Assembly (NCBI GenBank): GCA_035624455.1 | Contig: DASPRM010000157.1 | Location: 1-64,000 of the forward strand | Reading direction: 5' to 3' | DNA length: 64,000 nt | Source of the DNA: Terriglobales bacterium | GTDB lineage: Bacteria > Acidobacteriota > Terriglobia > Terriglobales > Acidobacteriaceae | Part shown: positions 8,327 through 16,641 of the stretch, in pieces | Position numbering within the stretch: position 1 is the stretch's first letter | Layout of the letters: every line of letters begins with the position of its first letter | Made by a program: the position numbers and the translations under genes | The notes under the pieces: generated by a model | Seen by the model: the letters and a program-made list of their open reading frames with translations, nothing else | Told to the model about the DNA's origin: nothing | Databases searched by the model: none

Positions 8327-9440
8327 GACTACGGAACCATCCTACCGCCCGCCTTAACGCACCATCGACCGCGACTATGGACCATCCCAATTCACGTTCT
8401 GCCTTTGCTGAGGACACATACATCTTCTTGCGTCCCATACGAACGGCATCGATCGTCGCGCGCGGTTCGCGCCCGAGCAGAAAGCCCGTGAAGCAGGTAT
8501 CCAGAACACCAAACCCCAGCGCCACCGCATACGGCAGCTTGAGCGTGGGTGCTGGAATTCCCGTGATCGCAGCCAGCTTCTCCAGAATTTGCTTCAGGCT
8601 GAGGTTTTCTCCGCCGAGTATGTAGCGCTCGCCCGTCCTGCCTTTGTCCATCGCAGCCACATGGCCGCGAGCGCACTCGACCACATCGACCAGGTTCAAC
8701 CCAGTGTCGACATAGGCTGGAAACTTCCGGTTGAGGAAGTCCACAATAATTCGTCCAGTAGGAGTCGGCTTGATGTCCTGCTCGCCCACCGGCGTGCTCG
8801 GACATACGACAACAACATCAGCACCCATTCTCCCCGCTTCAAGAGCTACCTGCTCTGCCAGGAATTTCGAGCGCTTGTAATGGCCTATCATCTCGCTCAG
8901 AGACACCGGCGAATTTTCGTCAGCGAACTCTAGCGCGGGACGGAAACCCATAGTGGCTACGCTACTGGTGTAAACAACTCGCCGCACTCCCGCCTCTCGC
9001 GCGGCTTGCAGAATCGCACGTGTGCCCTCGACGTTAGACCGGTACATGTCCTGGACGTCGGCGGCGTTCCGTGTCCAGAGGCGGTAGTCGGCGGCGACAT
9101 GGAATACGAACTCGCAGCCCGACATCGCTCTCTTCAGCGATAACGGATCACGCAAGTCACCGATCGCCTGATCGGCATTCAGCTCTGCAATATTCTCTTT
9201 GCGACTTGCTGGACGAACCAGCAGTCGCAGCACTGCTCCCTGCGAAGCCAGCAATCGCGCTACATGACTGCCGACGAATCCGGTAGCACCCGTAACCAGG
9301 ATCGACGGTGTATCGCTCCCACTCGTACGTCTCTCACTGGACGCTTCGGCAGAATATGAAGCCGCCCCGGTCGTAGTCGTCGCCTTAGGAGAGCAGAATT
9401 GAGGCAAACCTTCCTCGATCGGCAGACCGGGTTCACTCAT
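8307..9440 (-). CDS. hpnA: HpnA, hopanoid-associated sugar epimerase
   Basis: An extended short-chain dehydrogenase/epimerase. The Rossmann motif GATGFVG follows ILVT, and the catalytic Ser-Tyr-Lys set is suggested by YTSSVATMG and HYKRSKF. HpnA is a nucleotide-sugar epimerase-like protein found with squalene-hopene cyclase; its exact reaction is unsettled. Start choice is uncertain. ATG at 9440 lies 17 bp after the shc stop and gives 377 residues. A GTG at 9518 with a better ribosome site (AAGGTGA) would overlap shc by 61 bp and give 403 residues. Either start leaves a low-complexity leader before the fold. Confidence 0.88.
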   Translation of the reverse strand: MSEPGLPIEEGLPQFCSPKATTTTGAASYSAEASSERRTSGSDTPSILVTGATGFVGSHVARLLASQGAVLRLLVRPASRKENIAELNADQAIGDLRDPLSLKRAMSGCEFVFHVAADYRLWTRNAADVQDMYRSNVEGTRAILQAAREAGVRRVVYTSSVATMGFRPALEFADENSPVSLSEMIGHYKRSKFLAEQVALEAGRMGADVVVVCPSTPVGEQDIKPTPTGRIIVDFLNRKFPAYVDTGLNLVDVVECARGHVAAMDKGRTGERYILGGENLSLKQILEKLAAITGIPAPTLKLPYAVALGFGVLDTCFTGFLLGREPRATIDAVRMGRKKMYVSSAKAERELGWSIVAVDGALRRAVGWFRSHDYVAA

Positions 9441-9457
9441 CGGAAATTCACGAGCAC

Positions 9458-11464
9458 TCAATAGTTCGCGGCCTTCGGGCTCGCCTGCGTGGCCGTAACT
9501 GACTGCTGATTCTGACACTCAGTCATCACCTTGGCGTAGGTCGCAAGCGCCAACAGCGGGAAGTATTCTGCGTACATGCAGTACTTCAAATAGAAGACCT
9601 TCGGGAATCCGGTTCCCGTGTACGGCTTCTCCCACCAGCAACCATTCTTGCGCTGCGTTTTGAGTAGGTACGCGATTCCGCGATGCACCGCGTCGCTGCG
9701 GGTATCTCCCGCTGCCAGCAGCCCCAGAACCGCCCAGGCGGTTTGCGACGCCGTGCTTGGTCCAACGCCCCGCGTGTTCGGATCGTGATACGACCACAGG
9801 CTTTCGCCCCAGCCGCCATCGCCATTTTGCACCATGCGCAGCCATTCCGCCGCCTGCTGGATATAGGGCTCGTTGTGGTCCACGCCAATCCCGTCCAGGG
9901 CACGCAAGCACAGCATGGTTCCGTAAATGTAGTTGCATCCCCAGCGGCCAAACCATGAGCCGTCTGGCTCCTGCTGGTTGAGGATGAACTGAACCGCGCG
10001 CTCGACCCGTTTGTCTTTGCGCGTGTAACCGTAAGCTGCCAGCATCTCCAGTACGCGGCTGGTGATATCTACAGTCGCTGGGTCCAGCATGGCATTGTGA
10101 TCGGCAAACGGGATGTACTGAAAGACCATCTTGTCATTGTCTTTGTCGAACGATGCCCAGCCCCCATCCTTGCACTGCATTGAAAATACCCACGCGATCG
10201 CTCGCTGCACGGATTCGTATTGATAACGCTCATTGCTGTGATCCACATAATTCAATGCCAGGCAGACTTGCGCCGTGTCATCCACGTCGGGATAAAACTC
10301 ATTGTTGAACTCGAAGTACCAGCCCCCAGGCTGCGCCTTCTTGTTCTTGACCGACCAATCCCCCTTATGGGTGATCTGCTTCTTCAGTACCCAGTCTGCA
10401 GCAGCGACCAGGCGCGGATCATTGCGGCTCACGCCGCTTTCTCCCAGCGCAAACATAGCGTAGGCCGAATCCCACACTGGCGATTTGCACGGCTGAAGCC
10501 GGAAGGTCGTCTCTTCCTCGATGCCCAGCTTCTCCAGCTCGTCCATGGCGCGAATGAACTGCGGATCATCTACCGAATATCCCAAGCAGCGAAGCGCGAT
10601 GATCGCGTTCATCATCGCCGGGAATATCGCGCCCAAACCGTCGCTCATCTCGAACCGTTCCAGCATCCACTTTTCCGCCGCCCGAAGTGCCACCGACCGC
10701 AGCGGCCGGATGTGCACGCGTTCAAACCAGTGCGTCAGACGGTCGCAGAAAAGGAAGAAGTTTCGCCAGCTGAAAATACGATTCGCCCAACGCAGGTGCA
10801 GGTTGGCATGCTCTTTCCCACCCACGAACAGCTCGTCAATACCCATTTCAGCGGGAATCTTCTTGAACGGCTTCTTCGCGTATACGATCGCCAGGGGAAT
10901 GAAAATGCCGCGTGACCAGGAAGAAATCTCGTAGATGTTGAACCAGAACCATTTGGGAAAGAGACAGATCTCCGGTGGAACCGCCGGCACCGCGTCCCAG
11001 TCGTACTGCCCGAAAAAGCACAGATAGATCTTGGTGTAGGTATTGGTTGCTGTAACGCCCCCCAGTTCAAGAATCCTCTTGCGCGCCCGTGTCAGCGCAG
11101 GATGATGTGAGGGGTAACCGCATAATTTCAAAGCGAAATATGTCTTAACCGAGGCGCTGACCTCCGAGGGCCCATCGGCAAAAATCGGCCAGCCCCCGTC
11201 TTCGTTCTGATGCTCGAGCATCCAGCGGCACGCCTTCGGGAATGTCTTGGGATCACCTGTCCCCAGCAGGGTATGCATGAAGATGTAATCGGCTTCTAGA
11301 GTCGTGTCTGCCTCTAATTCGCCACACCAGTAGCCATCTTCATGCTGAATGGAGAAAAGGTACTTGCGCGCGGCATCCATAGCCGCTGCCACCCTGCTGG
11401 TTACGTCATCCAGTTTTCCAAAACGCATCGGGGTGGGAGGGATAGCTCCCGGAGCATTCTCCAT
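9458..11464 (-). CDS. shc: Squalene-hopene cyclase (HpnF)
   Basis: A 668-residue class II triterpene cyclase that folds squalene into hopene/hopanol at the membrane. The proton-donating acidic motif DVDD is at residues 393-396 (YPDVDDTAQ). Several QW repeats are visible, including HEDGYW, NEDGGW, CKDGGW, PDGSWFGRWG and NGDGGWGE. The start was set at ATG 11464 (MENAPG), only 8 bp after the ispH stop. The same frame stays open for another 81 codons upstream, but that part overlaps ispH and is not cyclase-like. The normal family length (about 630-720) supports this start. Confidence 0.97.
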   Translation of the reverse strand: MENAPGAIPPTPMRFGKLDDVTSRVAAAMDAARKYLFSIQHEDGYWCGELEADTTLEADYIFMHTLLGTGDPKTFPKACRWMLEHQNEDGGWPIFADGPSEVSASVKTYFALKLCGYPSHHPALTRARKRILELGGVTATNTYTKIYLCFFGQYDWDAVPAVPPEICLFPKWFWFNIYEISSWSRGIFIPLAIVYAKKPFKKIPAEMGIDELFVGGKEHANLHLRWANRIFSWRNFFLFCDRLTHWFERVHIRPLRSVALRAAEKWMLERFEMSDGLGAIFPAMMNAIIALRCLGYSVDDPQFIRAMDELEKLGIEEETTFRLQPCKSPVWDSAYAMFALGESGVSRNDPRLVAAADWVLKKQITHKGDWSVKNKKAQPGGWYFEFNNEFYPDVDDTAQVCLALNYVDHSNERYQYESVQRAIAWVFSMQCKDGGWASFDKDNDKMVFQYIPFADHNAMLDPATVDITSRVLEMLAAYGYTRKDKRVERAVQFILNQQEPDGSWFGRWGCNYIYGTMLCLRALDGIGVDHNEPYIQQAAEWLRMVQNGDGGWGESLWSYHDPNTRGVGPSTASQTAWAVLGLLAAGDTRSDAVHRGIAYLLKTQRKNGCWWEKPYTGTGFPKVFYLKYCMYAEYFPLLALATYAKVMTECQNQQSVTATQASPKAANY

Positions 11465-11472
11465 AATCGGGA

Positions 11473-12483
11473 TTACTCCACCGTCGCTGCCGTTTTGATA
11501 TCGCCCACCGAGACCAACTTCGATCCACTGCCCATGGCTTCCACAATCTCGGGCGGCAGGCCGAATCGGACGTTCTCCGGCATGACTTCGACCTCGCGCA
11601 AATCGGTGAATCCCTGCTGAGAGAGGTATTCCACAACCTCCTCCACCAGGCATTCGGGCGCCGACGCTCCTGCAGTGAGAGCGACTGTTTTCACGCCTTC
11701 CAGCCATTCCGGCTTGATCGCGCGGTAGTTTTCAATGAGGTGAGAGCTTGTGCCCAGGTTGCGGGCTACTTCAACCAGACGGTTGGAATTGGAACTGTTT
11801 TCTGAGCCGACCACCAGCAGCAAATCTGCGTCGCCAGATACGTGTTTTACCGCGGTCTGCCGATTCTCAGTCGCATAGCAGATGTCTTGCGCTGCCGGTC
11901 CCTGGATATTGGGATATTTCTGCTTGAGCGCCTCGATAATGTCGCGCGTCTCGTCCAGGCTCAGGGTTGTCTGCGTCAGATAGGCGACTTTGTCGGGATC
12001 GGGAACGTGCAACTCCTGGACATCTTCTGGCGAACCCACCACTTGGGTCACCAGCGGGGCCTCTCCCAGGGTCCCGATTACTTCATCGTGATCGTGATGC
12101 CCAATGAGAACCAGCGAATAGCCTTCCTTGGCAAAACGCACCGCCTCCACGTGCACCTTAGTGACCAGTGGACAGGTGGCATCGATTACCCTCAGCCTGC
12201 GATTCTTGCTGGCCTCCCGGACCTCCGGTGAAACCCCATGGGCGCTGTAAATTACCCGCTCGCCAGCCGGAACCTCTTCCACGGTATCGACGAAGATCGC
12301 GCCCTTCCCCTGCAACTCCTCTACCACGTAGCGGTTATGGACGATCTCCTTCCGCACGTAGATAGGAGGCCCAAACGTCTCCAGGGCAATGCGAACGATA
12401 TCGATAGCGCGTACCACCCCGGCACAAAAACCCCTCGGCTTCAGCAGCAATAGGGTCTTCCCGGAACCATTCGAAGTCTTCAT
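11473..12483 (-). CDS. ispH: IspH, 4-hydroxy-3-methylbut-2-enyl diphosphate reductase
   Basis: A 336-residue iron-sulfur enzyme that performs the last step of the MEP pathway, giving IPP and DMAPP. The three cluster cysteines are C20 (RGFCAG), C104 (DATCPLV) and C202 (DICYATENRQ). Conserved histidines are present in IVHNRYVV, SAHG and GHHDHDE. It is the first gene of the minus-strand operon and is followed 8 bp later by shc, so precursor supply and hopanoid synthesis are expressed together. The ribosome site GCAAGGA stands just before the ATG. Confidence 0.97.
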   Translation of the reverse strand: MKTSNGSGKTLLLLKPRGFCAGVVRAIDIVRIALETFGPPIYVRKEIVHNRYVVEELQGKGAIFVDTVEEVPAGERVIYSAHGVSPEVREASKNRRLRVIDATCPLVTKVHVEAVRFAKEGYSLVLIGHHDHDEVIGTLGEAPLVTQVVGSPEDVQELHVPDPDKVAYLTQTTLSLDETRDIIEALKQKYPNIQGPAAQDICYATENRQTAVKHVSGDADLLLVVGSENSSNSNRLVEVARNLGTSSHLIENYRAIKPEWLEGVKTVALTAGASAPECLVEEVVEYLSQQGFTDLREVEVMPENVRFGLPPEIVEAMGSGSKLVSVGDIKTAATVE

Positions 12484-12675
12484 TCCTTGCCTTTGAACGG
12501 TAGCTATAACTCAGCTATCCCCAATCCTACTGATGCTAGGGTATCGGACAGCGATGCCCCGCGTCAAACGTAAGCACCACAGGCTGTAGGGATTAGCAAT
12601 GATTGGAGATATCTTAGCGGTAAACGGAGGCGGCGGAAAGTGACCGCCTTTGTACCCCTGCCTCGGAGTCGTTCC
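12484..12675 (-). promoter_or_regulatory. Upstream region of the hopanoid operon (promoter expected)
   Basis: A 192-bp gap between the ispH start and the recN stop. The promoter of the ispH-hpnE operon must lie here if the operon has a single start. I see no convincing -35/-10 pair; TTATAGCT shortly upstream of ispH is the best -10-like stretch. No riboswitch or operator was recognised. Confidence 0.35.
12628..12649 (-). terminator. Possible recN transcription terminator hairpin
   Basis: On the minus strand AGGCGG and CCGCCT form a 6-bp stem with a 10-nt loop, about 27 bp after the recN stop. There is no strong T-run after it on this strand, so it is weak as an intrinsic terminator. Confidence 0.25.
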
Positions 12676-14364
12676 TCACGCGTTCGCCTTCAGCAGTTGT
12701 TCGGCATGCTTTCGGGAGGCCTCTGTTAGCCGGGACCCACTGAGCATGCGGGCGATTTCCTCCCGCCTCCCCGGCTCTGTCAGCCGCCGCACCGCAGTGC
12801 GCATCCGTCCATCCATTTCGCGCTTCTCAATCAGATAGTGCTGGTCGGCAAACGAGGCAATCTGCGGCAGATGGGTAATGCATAGCACCTGCTGATTCTG
12901 CGCAAGCTCTTTGAGCTTCCTCCCAACCGCCTCCGCCGCGCTTCCACCGATCCCGATATCGATCTCGTCGAATACCAGGGTTCGCTGTGCCCCCGAAGTC
13001 CGTCTTCGCCCCGATTTACCCGCCTCCACAGCTGCCTTCAGAGCCAACATCACCCGTGAAAGCTCTCCGCCGGAAGCGATCTCCTCCACCGGCCTGAGAG
13101 GTTCGCCAGTATTGGTTGCGATCAGATAATTCACCTGGTCGAATCCCCCATCAGTCCAGTTCCCCTCATCGTCAGTCCCTACGACCTCGATCTTGAATCG
13201 GGCATTCATTGCCAACTCATTGATTTGTGCCTCAACCACCCTCTCCAGCTTATGGGCTGCCTGATAGCGCGCATGGGAGACCGAGCGTGCGGCCGCCAAG
13301 TAGGATTCGGCAGCCATTGCCAGATCTTGCTTCAGCTTCCCCAGGATTTCGTCCTTGTTCTCTATTTCGTTGAGCTTCCGCGAGACCTCGGCCCCGTAGG
13401 CGATCACGGCTTCCAGGGTCTGACCGTATTTGCGTTTCACGCGGTCGATCAGCGCTAATCGATCCTCAACCGCCGCCAGTCTTTCCGGCGAAGCCTCAAC
13501 CGAATCCGCATAATCCCGCAAGGCATCTCCGATGTCTTCAATAGTGATCCGCGCCGACTCTAACCCCGATAGCGATTCCTGAAACTTCGAATCGTAGCGC
13601 GCCACCTCCTGCAGGTGGCGGTAGGATGCCCTGACCAGCGCGGCGGCAGATTCCCGGTTTTCATACAAAATCTGGAAGGCGGCCTGGGCAGCTCCGTGAA
13701 TCTTCTCCGCGTTCGCCAGCACCCGTTTTTCCGCTTCCAGCCGTTCATCTTCTCCCGCTTGAAGCCTCGCGTCCTCAATCTCTTTCTTTTGGAAGCTCCA
13801 CACGTCGACCATGCGCAGGCGATCCTGCTCGTCGCTCTCCAACTCGGCGATTCTTTCCCGCAATGCGCGCCAAGCAGCAAACGCTTCTCCGACCGGAGCA
13901 GGGTTCGAGCCCGCATAAGTGTCCAGCAGCGCCAGCCGCGTGCCTGTGTCGAATGAGACAATTGATTCACGCTGCGAATGTATCGACGCCAGGCAAGATG
14001 CCAACTGCCTCAGCACGGCAACCGTCGCAGGCTGGTTTGAAACCAGTACCCGCCCTCGCCCATTGGGCAGGATTTCTCGACGAATGATGATCTGGTCCCC
14101 CTCCGGTTCAATCCCATTGTTCTCCATAACCATGCTCGCGCATTTGCCATCCTCGAGTTCGAACACCCCAGACACTACCGCCTTTTCCGCGCCATGACGG
14201 ATCACATCGCTGGACGCCTTTTCGCCCAGCAACAGCGCCAGTGCATCAATGAGGATGGATTTTCCGGCGCCGGTTTCGCCGGTAAGCAGGTTCAGACCCG
14301 AGGCAAACTCCACGACTACACTATCGATAACCGCATAGTTCTCGACGCGCAGTTCCAGTAGCAC
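12676..14364 (-). CDS. recN: DNA repair protein RecN
   Basis: A 562-residue SMC-like ATPase that helps repair double-strand breaks. The N-terminal Walker A is GETGAGKS (residues about 30-37) and the protein opens with MLLELRVENYAVID, typical for RecN. The C-terminal half has the signature ASGGELSRVMLALK, the Walker B LVFDEIDIGIGG and ITHLPQIASFADQH. A long helical middle region is the coiled-coil arm. It stands alone on the minus strand, with the tol operon divergent upstream and the hopanoid operon downstream. Confidence 0.97.
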   Translation of the reverse strand: MLLELRVENYAVIDSVVVEFASGLNLLTGETGAGKSILIDALALLLGEKASSDVIRHGAEKAVVSGVFELEDGKCASMVMENNGIEPEGDQIIIRREILPNGRGRVLVSNQPATVAVLRQLASCLASIHSQRESIVSFDTGTRLALLDTYAGSNPAPVGEAFAAWRALRERIAELESDEQDRLRMVDVWSFQKKEIEDARLQAGEDERLEAEKRVLANAEKIHGAAQAAFQILYENRESAAALVRASYRHLQEVARYDSKFQESLSGLESARITIEDIGDALRDYADSVEASPERLAAVEDRLALIDRVKRKYGQTLEAVIAYGAEVSRKLNEIENKDEILGKLKQDLAMAAESYLAAARSVSHARYQAAHKLERVVEAQINELAMNARFKIEVVGTDDEGNWTDGGFDQVNYLIATNTGEPLRPVEEIASGGELSRVMLALKAAVEAGKSGRRRTSGAQRTLVFDEIDIGIGGSAAEAVGRKLKELAQNQQVLCITHLPQIASFADQHYLIEKREMDGRMRTAVRRLTEPGRREEIARMLSGSRLTEASRKHAEQLLKANA

Positions 14365-14507
14365 CGATACGTCCTGCCGGGAGAGTGGCTGTCAGTTTAG
14401 CAAATGCAATTTCCACTGAATACTCGGTCGAGGATTGTGTCGATACCGCCACTGTTGACTGCCGAAGTACATCTGCTTCTCGGCCCAGCCGTCCCGCTTG
14501 CCTGTTC

Positions 14508-14513
14508 TATAAT
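14508..14513 (+). promoter_or_regulatory. Candidate -10 box for the tol-pal operon
   Basis: Perfect TATAAT about 145 bp before the tolQ start. No good -35 hexamer stands 16-18 bp upstream, so it may not be the true start site. Confidence 0.35.
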
Positions 14514-14531
14514 CAAGCTCGGAGTTGCGTT

Positions 14532-14570
14532 GTCATCCCGAGCCGCCTTCTTTTGGCGAGCGAGGGATCT
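14532..14570. repeat. Dispersed GTCATCCCGAGC...GAGGGATCT intergenic repeat, copy 2
   Basis: GTCATCCCGAGCCGCC and GGCGAGCGAGGGATCT surround a short loop; CGCC/GGCG can pair. It matches the ends of copies at 1910-1961 and 30879-30929. It lies between the possible tol promoter and tolQ, so it would be in the transcript leader. Confidence 0.5.
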
Positions 14571-14656
14571 GGGCGCGCCCGTGCCGTCGCCTCGCGCCCT
14601 GCGTGAGGCGACGTAATCGCACGATTGGGCGCGCATTCTTTCAGTAAAGGAAGCTG

Positions 14657-15382
14657 ATGTTCATTCCCCTGCTTTCTGCCAGCATTGTCGGGGGCGAGAT
14701 CACGGAACTGATCTCGCAGACCGGCCTCGTCGCTAAAGCCGTTCTGATCATTCTGCTTGTGTTCAGCGTGGTTTCCTGGGCCATCATCCTTGCCAAATGG
14801 AGTCGGTTCAGTCGCGCCAAGGTCCAGAGTTCGCGGTTTGTTCGTGCCTTCCGCCGCGCCAACCGTTTCCAGGACATCGCCGCTGTCGCCGAACAGTTCA
14901 AGCCCAGCCCGCTGGTGCCCGTATTCGAATCCGGCATTGAGGAGGTAAGGCGCCAGGGGGGCGTGGTTCGGAATCTCGTGGGCGTGCAACGTGCCATGCA
15001 GGTGGCCTCTTCTGAGGAGTTGACTCGCCTCGAGCGCCGTCTTCCCTGGCTTGCCTCCACCGGCGCCGTCACCCCCTTCATTGGCCTGTTCGGCACCGTT
15101 TGGGGCATCATCGATGCCTTTCAAGGACTCGGTACCGCCGGTGCCGCCACTCTCAGAGCCGTTGCCCCCGGCATCTCTGAAGCCCTCATCACCACCGCTG
15201 CCGGTCTGTTTGCCGCCATTCCGGCGGTGATTGCCTACAACTATTTGCTGGCGGAGGTTCGCCAGTTTGGCGCACGCATGGACGACTTCGCTCTCGAGAT
15301 GCTCAATTCCATGGAGCGCGGCATGACCCAACCCGTGCAGCGCGGGGCCGCAGCGGTTCAGGAACCGGAGTATCGCGCATAA
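14657..15382 (+). CDS. tolQ: TolQ/ExbB-type proton channel subunit
   Basis: A 241-residue inner-membrane protein of the MotA/TolQ/ExbB family. Three membrane segments are visible: residues about 25-45, a pair at about 130-155 and 170-195. The conserved core reads LPWLASTGAVTPFIGLFGTV and ALITTAAGLFAAIPAVIAYN. With TolR it forms the proton-driven motor that energises TolA across the envelope. It is followed at once by tolR, and then by TonB/TolA-like, tolB, pal and cpoB, which favours TolQ over ExbB. A ribosome site AGGAAGCTG precedes the ATG. Confidence 0.92.
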   Translation: MFIPLLSASIVGGEITELISQTGLVAKAVLIILLVFSVVSWAIILAKWSRFSRAKVQSSRFVRAFRRANRFQDIAAVAEQFKPSPLVPVFESGIEEVRRQGGVVRNLVGVQRAMQVASSEELTRLERRLPWLASTGAVTPFIGLFGTVWGIIDAFQGLGTAGAATLRAVAPGISEALITTAAGLFAAIPAVIAYNYLLAEVRQFGARMDDFALEMLNSMERGMTQPVQRGAAAVQEPEYRA

Positions 15383-15811
15383 ATGGCCTTCACCAATTCA
15401 CAAGGCAGAACTCAGACCTCGCTCGCCGATCCCAACGTCACGCCCCTGGTAGACGTGGTGCTTGTGCTGCTGATCATCTTCATGGTCACCGCCCCGGTGC
15501 TTCAGTCTGGAATTGAAGTGGCTGTCCCCAAAACCAAGACCGTCAAACAGATCACTGAGGAACGGCTCGTCATCTCCATAGACAAACAACAACGCGTCTT
15601 CCTGGGCAATGAACCGGTAAACATCAACGAGGTGGGAGCCAAGATTCGCCAGAAAATTCACGATCCGCAAGGCCAGTACATCTTCGTTCGTGCTGACGAG
15701 AACGTCCCCTTCGGCGCATTCGCCACTGTCATGGATGCGGTGAAGCAGGCGGGCATTGCCAATGTCAGCATTGTGACTCAGCCTCTCGAAGAACATGGCA
15801 GCTCGCGCTGA
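15383..15811 (+). CDS. tolR: TolR/ExbD-type subunit
   Basis: A 142-residue protein with one N-terminal membrane segment carrying the essential aspartate: the stretch PNVTPLVDVVLVLLIIFMV at about residues 18-37. The periplasmic part follows. It starts one base after the tolQ stop, and its end overlaps the next gene by 17 bp, so the three genes are translated as a unit. The acidic membrane residue is the proton-carrying site in the TolQ-TolR motor. Confidence 0.92.
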   Translation: MAFTNSQGRTQTSLADPNVTPLVDVVLVLLIIFMVTAPVLQSGIEVAVPKTKTVKQITEERLVISIDKQQRVFLGNEPVNINEVGAKIRQKIHDPQGQYIFVRADENVPFGAFATVMDAVKQAGIANVSIVTQPLEEHGSSR

Positions 15812-16598
15812 CATCTTTACGGAGCACGACCGCTGGGGCCCTACCCTGCTGCTGTCCACGTTCCTCCACATCCTGCTGTTCTCGGGGGCGTTGTTCTATG
15901 CGACTTACGTCACCCGGCCCAGTGGTGAGAGCTGGGGAACAAACGGCCAAGGCGATGCCATTAGCGCCACGATCGTCAGCAGCATCCCGCTTCCATCTCC
16001 GCAAACGCAGACAGAAAACATTCTGGCCAATGAGTCCAAGGGTGTTACCCAGTCTCTGCCCGAGGTAAAGGAACCGGAAGCTCCCGAGGCTATCCCCATC
16101 CCCGCGCGTGATACCAAGTCCACCCTGCCCCAGCCGAAGGCGCTGCCTCCCCGCCCTAAGCCGCAGGCCAAGCCGCGTCCAGCGCCCGTCGAGGAAGCCA
16201 ACGTGATTCCCTTCGGACAGGGAGGACCTGTCAGCGGTCCTTATGGCGCGTTTAACGCAGGCGGAGCCAAGGGCGGATTCGGATTCACCGGCACGGGTGG
16301 CGATTTCGGCAGCCGTTATGCCTGGTACGTGCGCGTTGTCCAGCAGAAGGTGTCCGAGAACTGGCTGAAGTACGAGATCGATCCCCGCATTACCAGCGCA
16401 CGTCGCGTGTACGTCACATTCGATATCGATCGCAGCGGGCGGCCCAGCAACGTTCAGCTTTCGCAATCGAGTGGCGTGCCCTCGCTTGACCAGTCGGCGC
16501 TTCGCGCCCTGCAGCGCATCGACACCTTCGGTCCCCTCCCTGGCGATTACGCGGGCAGCCGGGTCTCAGTAGAATTCTGGTTCGATTATCGCCGCTGA
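15795..16598 (+). CDS. TonB/TolA-like energy transducer (TonB C-terminal domain)
   Basis: A 267-residue periplasm-spanning protein. It has one N-terminal membrane segment (about residues 14-35), a proline/lysine-rich linker (residues about 85-135, many PKP and PAP runs), and a C-terminal TonB-type domain beginning near WYVRVVQQKVSENW and ending VSVEFWFDYRR. In this operon it takes the place of TolA and should couple TolQR to the outer membrane. The linker is proline-rich like TonB, not a long alanine/lysine coiled coil like classical TolA. Confidence 0.82.
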   Translation: MAARADIFTEHDRWGPTLLLSTFLHILLFSGALFYATYVTRPSGESWGTNGQGDAISATIVSSIPLPSPQTQTENILANESKGVTQSLPEVKEPEAPEAIPIPARDTKSTLPQPKALPPRPKPQAKPRPAPVEEANVIPFGQGGPVSGPYGAFNAGGAKGGFGFTGTGGDFGSRYAWYVRVVQQKVSENWLKYEIDPRITSARRVYVTFDIDRSGRPSNVQLSQSSGVPSLDQSALRALQRIDTFGPLPGDYAGSRVSVEFWFDYRR

Positions 16599-16641
16599 CA
16601 TTGTGACAGGCGCCGATGACCGATTTTGCTTTTAGGAGTCC

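Larger units (their letters stand above)
14365..14656. other. Divergent intergenic region between recN and tolQ
   Basis: A 292-bp gap without a gene I can support. It holds a consensus TATAAT at 14508-14513 on the plus strand and a copy of a dispersed hairpin repeat at 14532-14570. Promoters for recN and for the tol-pal genes should both lie here. Confidence 0.5.

Noticed and set aside
9458-11707. Squalene-hopene cyclase starting at 11707
   Set aside because: The additional 81 residues overlap the end of ispH, are glycine/arginine-rich as expected for an antisense-like frame, and are not part of the cyclase family. ATG 11464 is 8 bp after the ispH stop.
14513-15331. Long minus-strand ORF opposite tolQ
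   Set aside because: It is a shadow of tolQ, with His/Gly/Glu-rich low-complexity translation and no family features.
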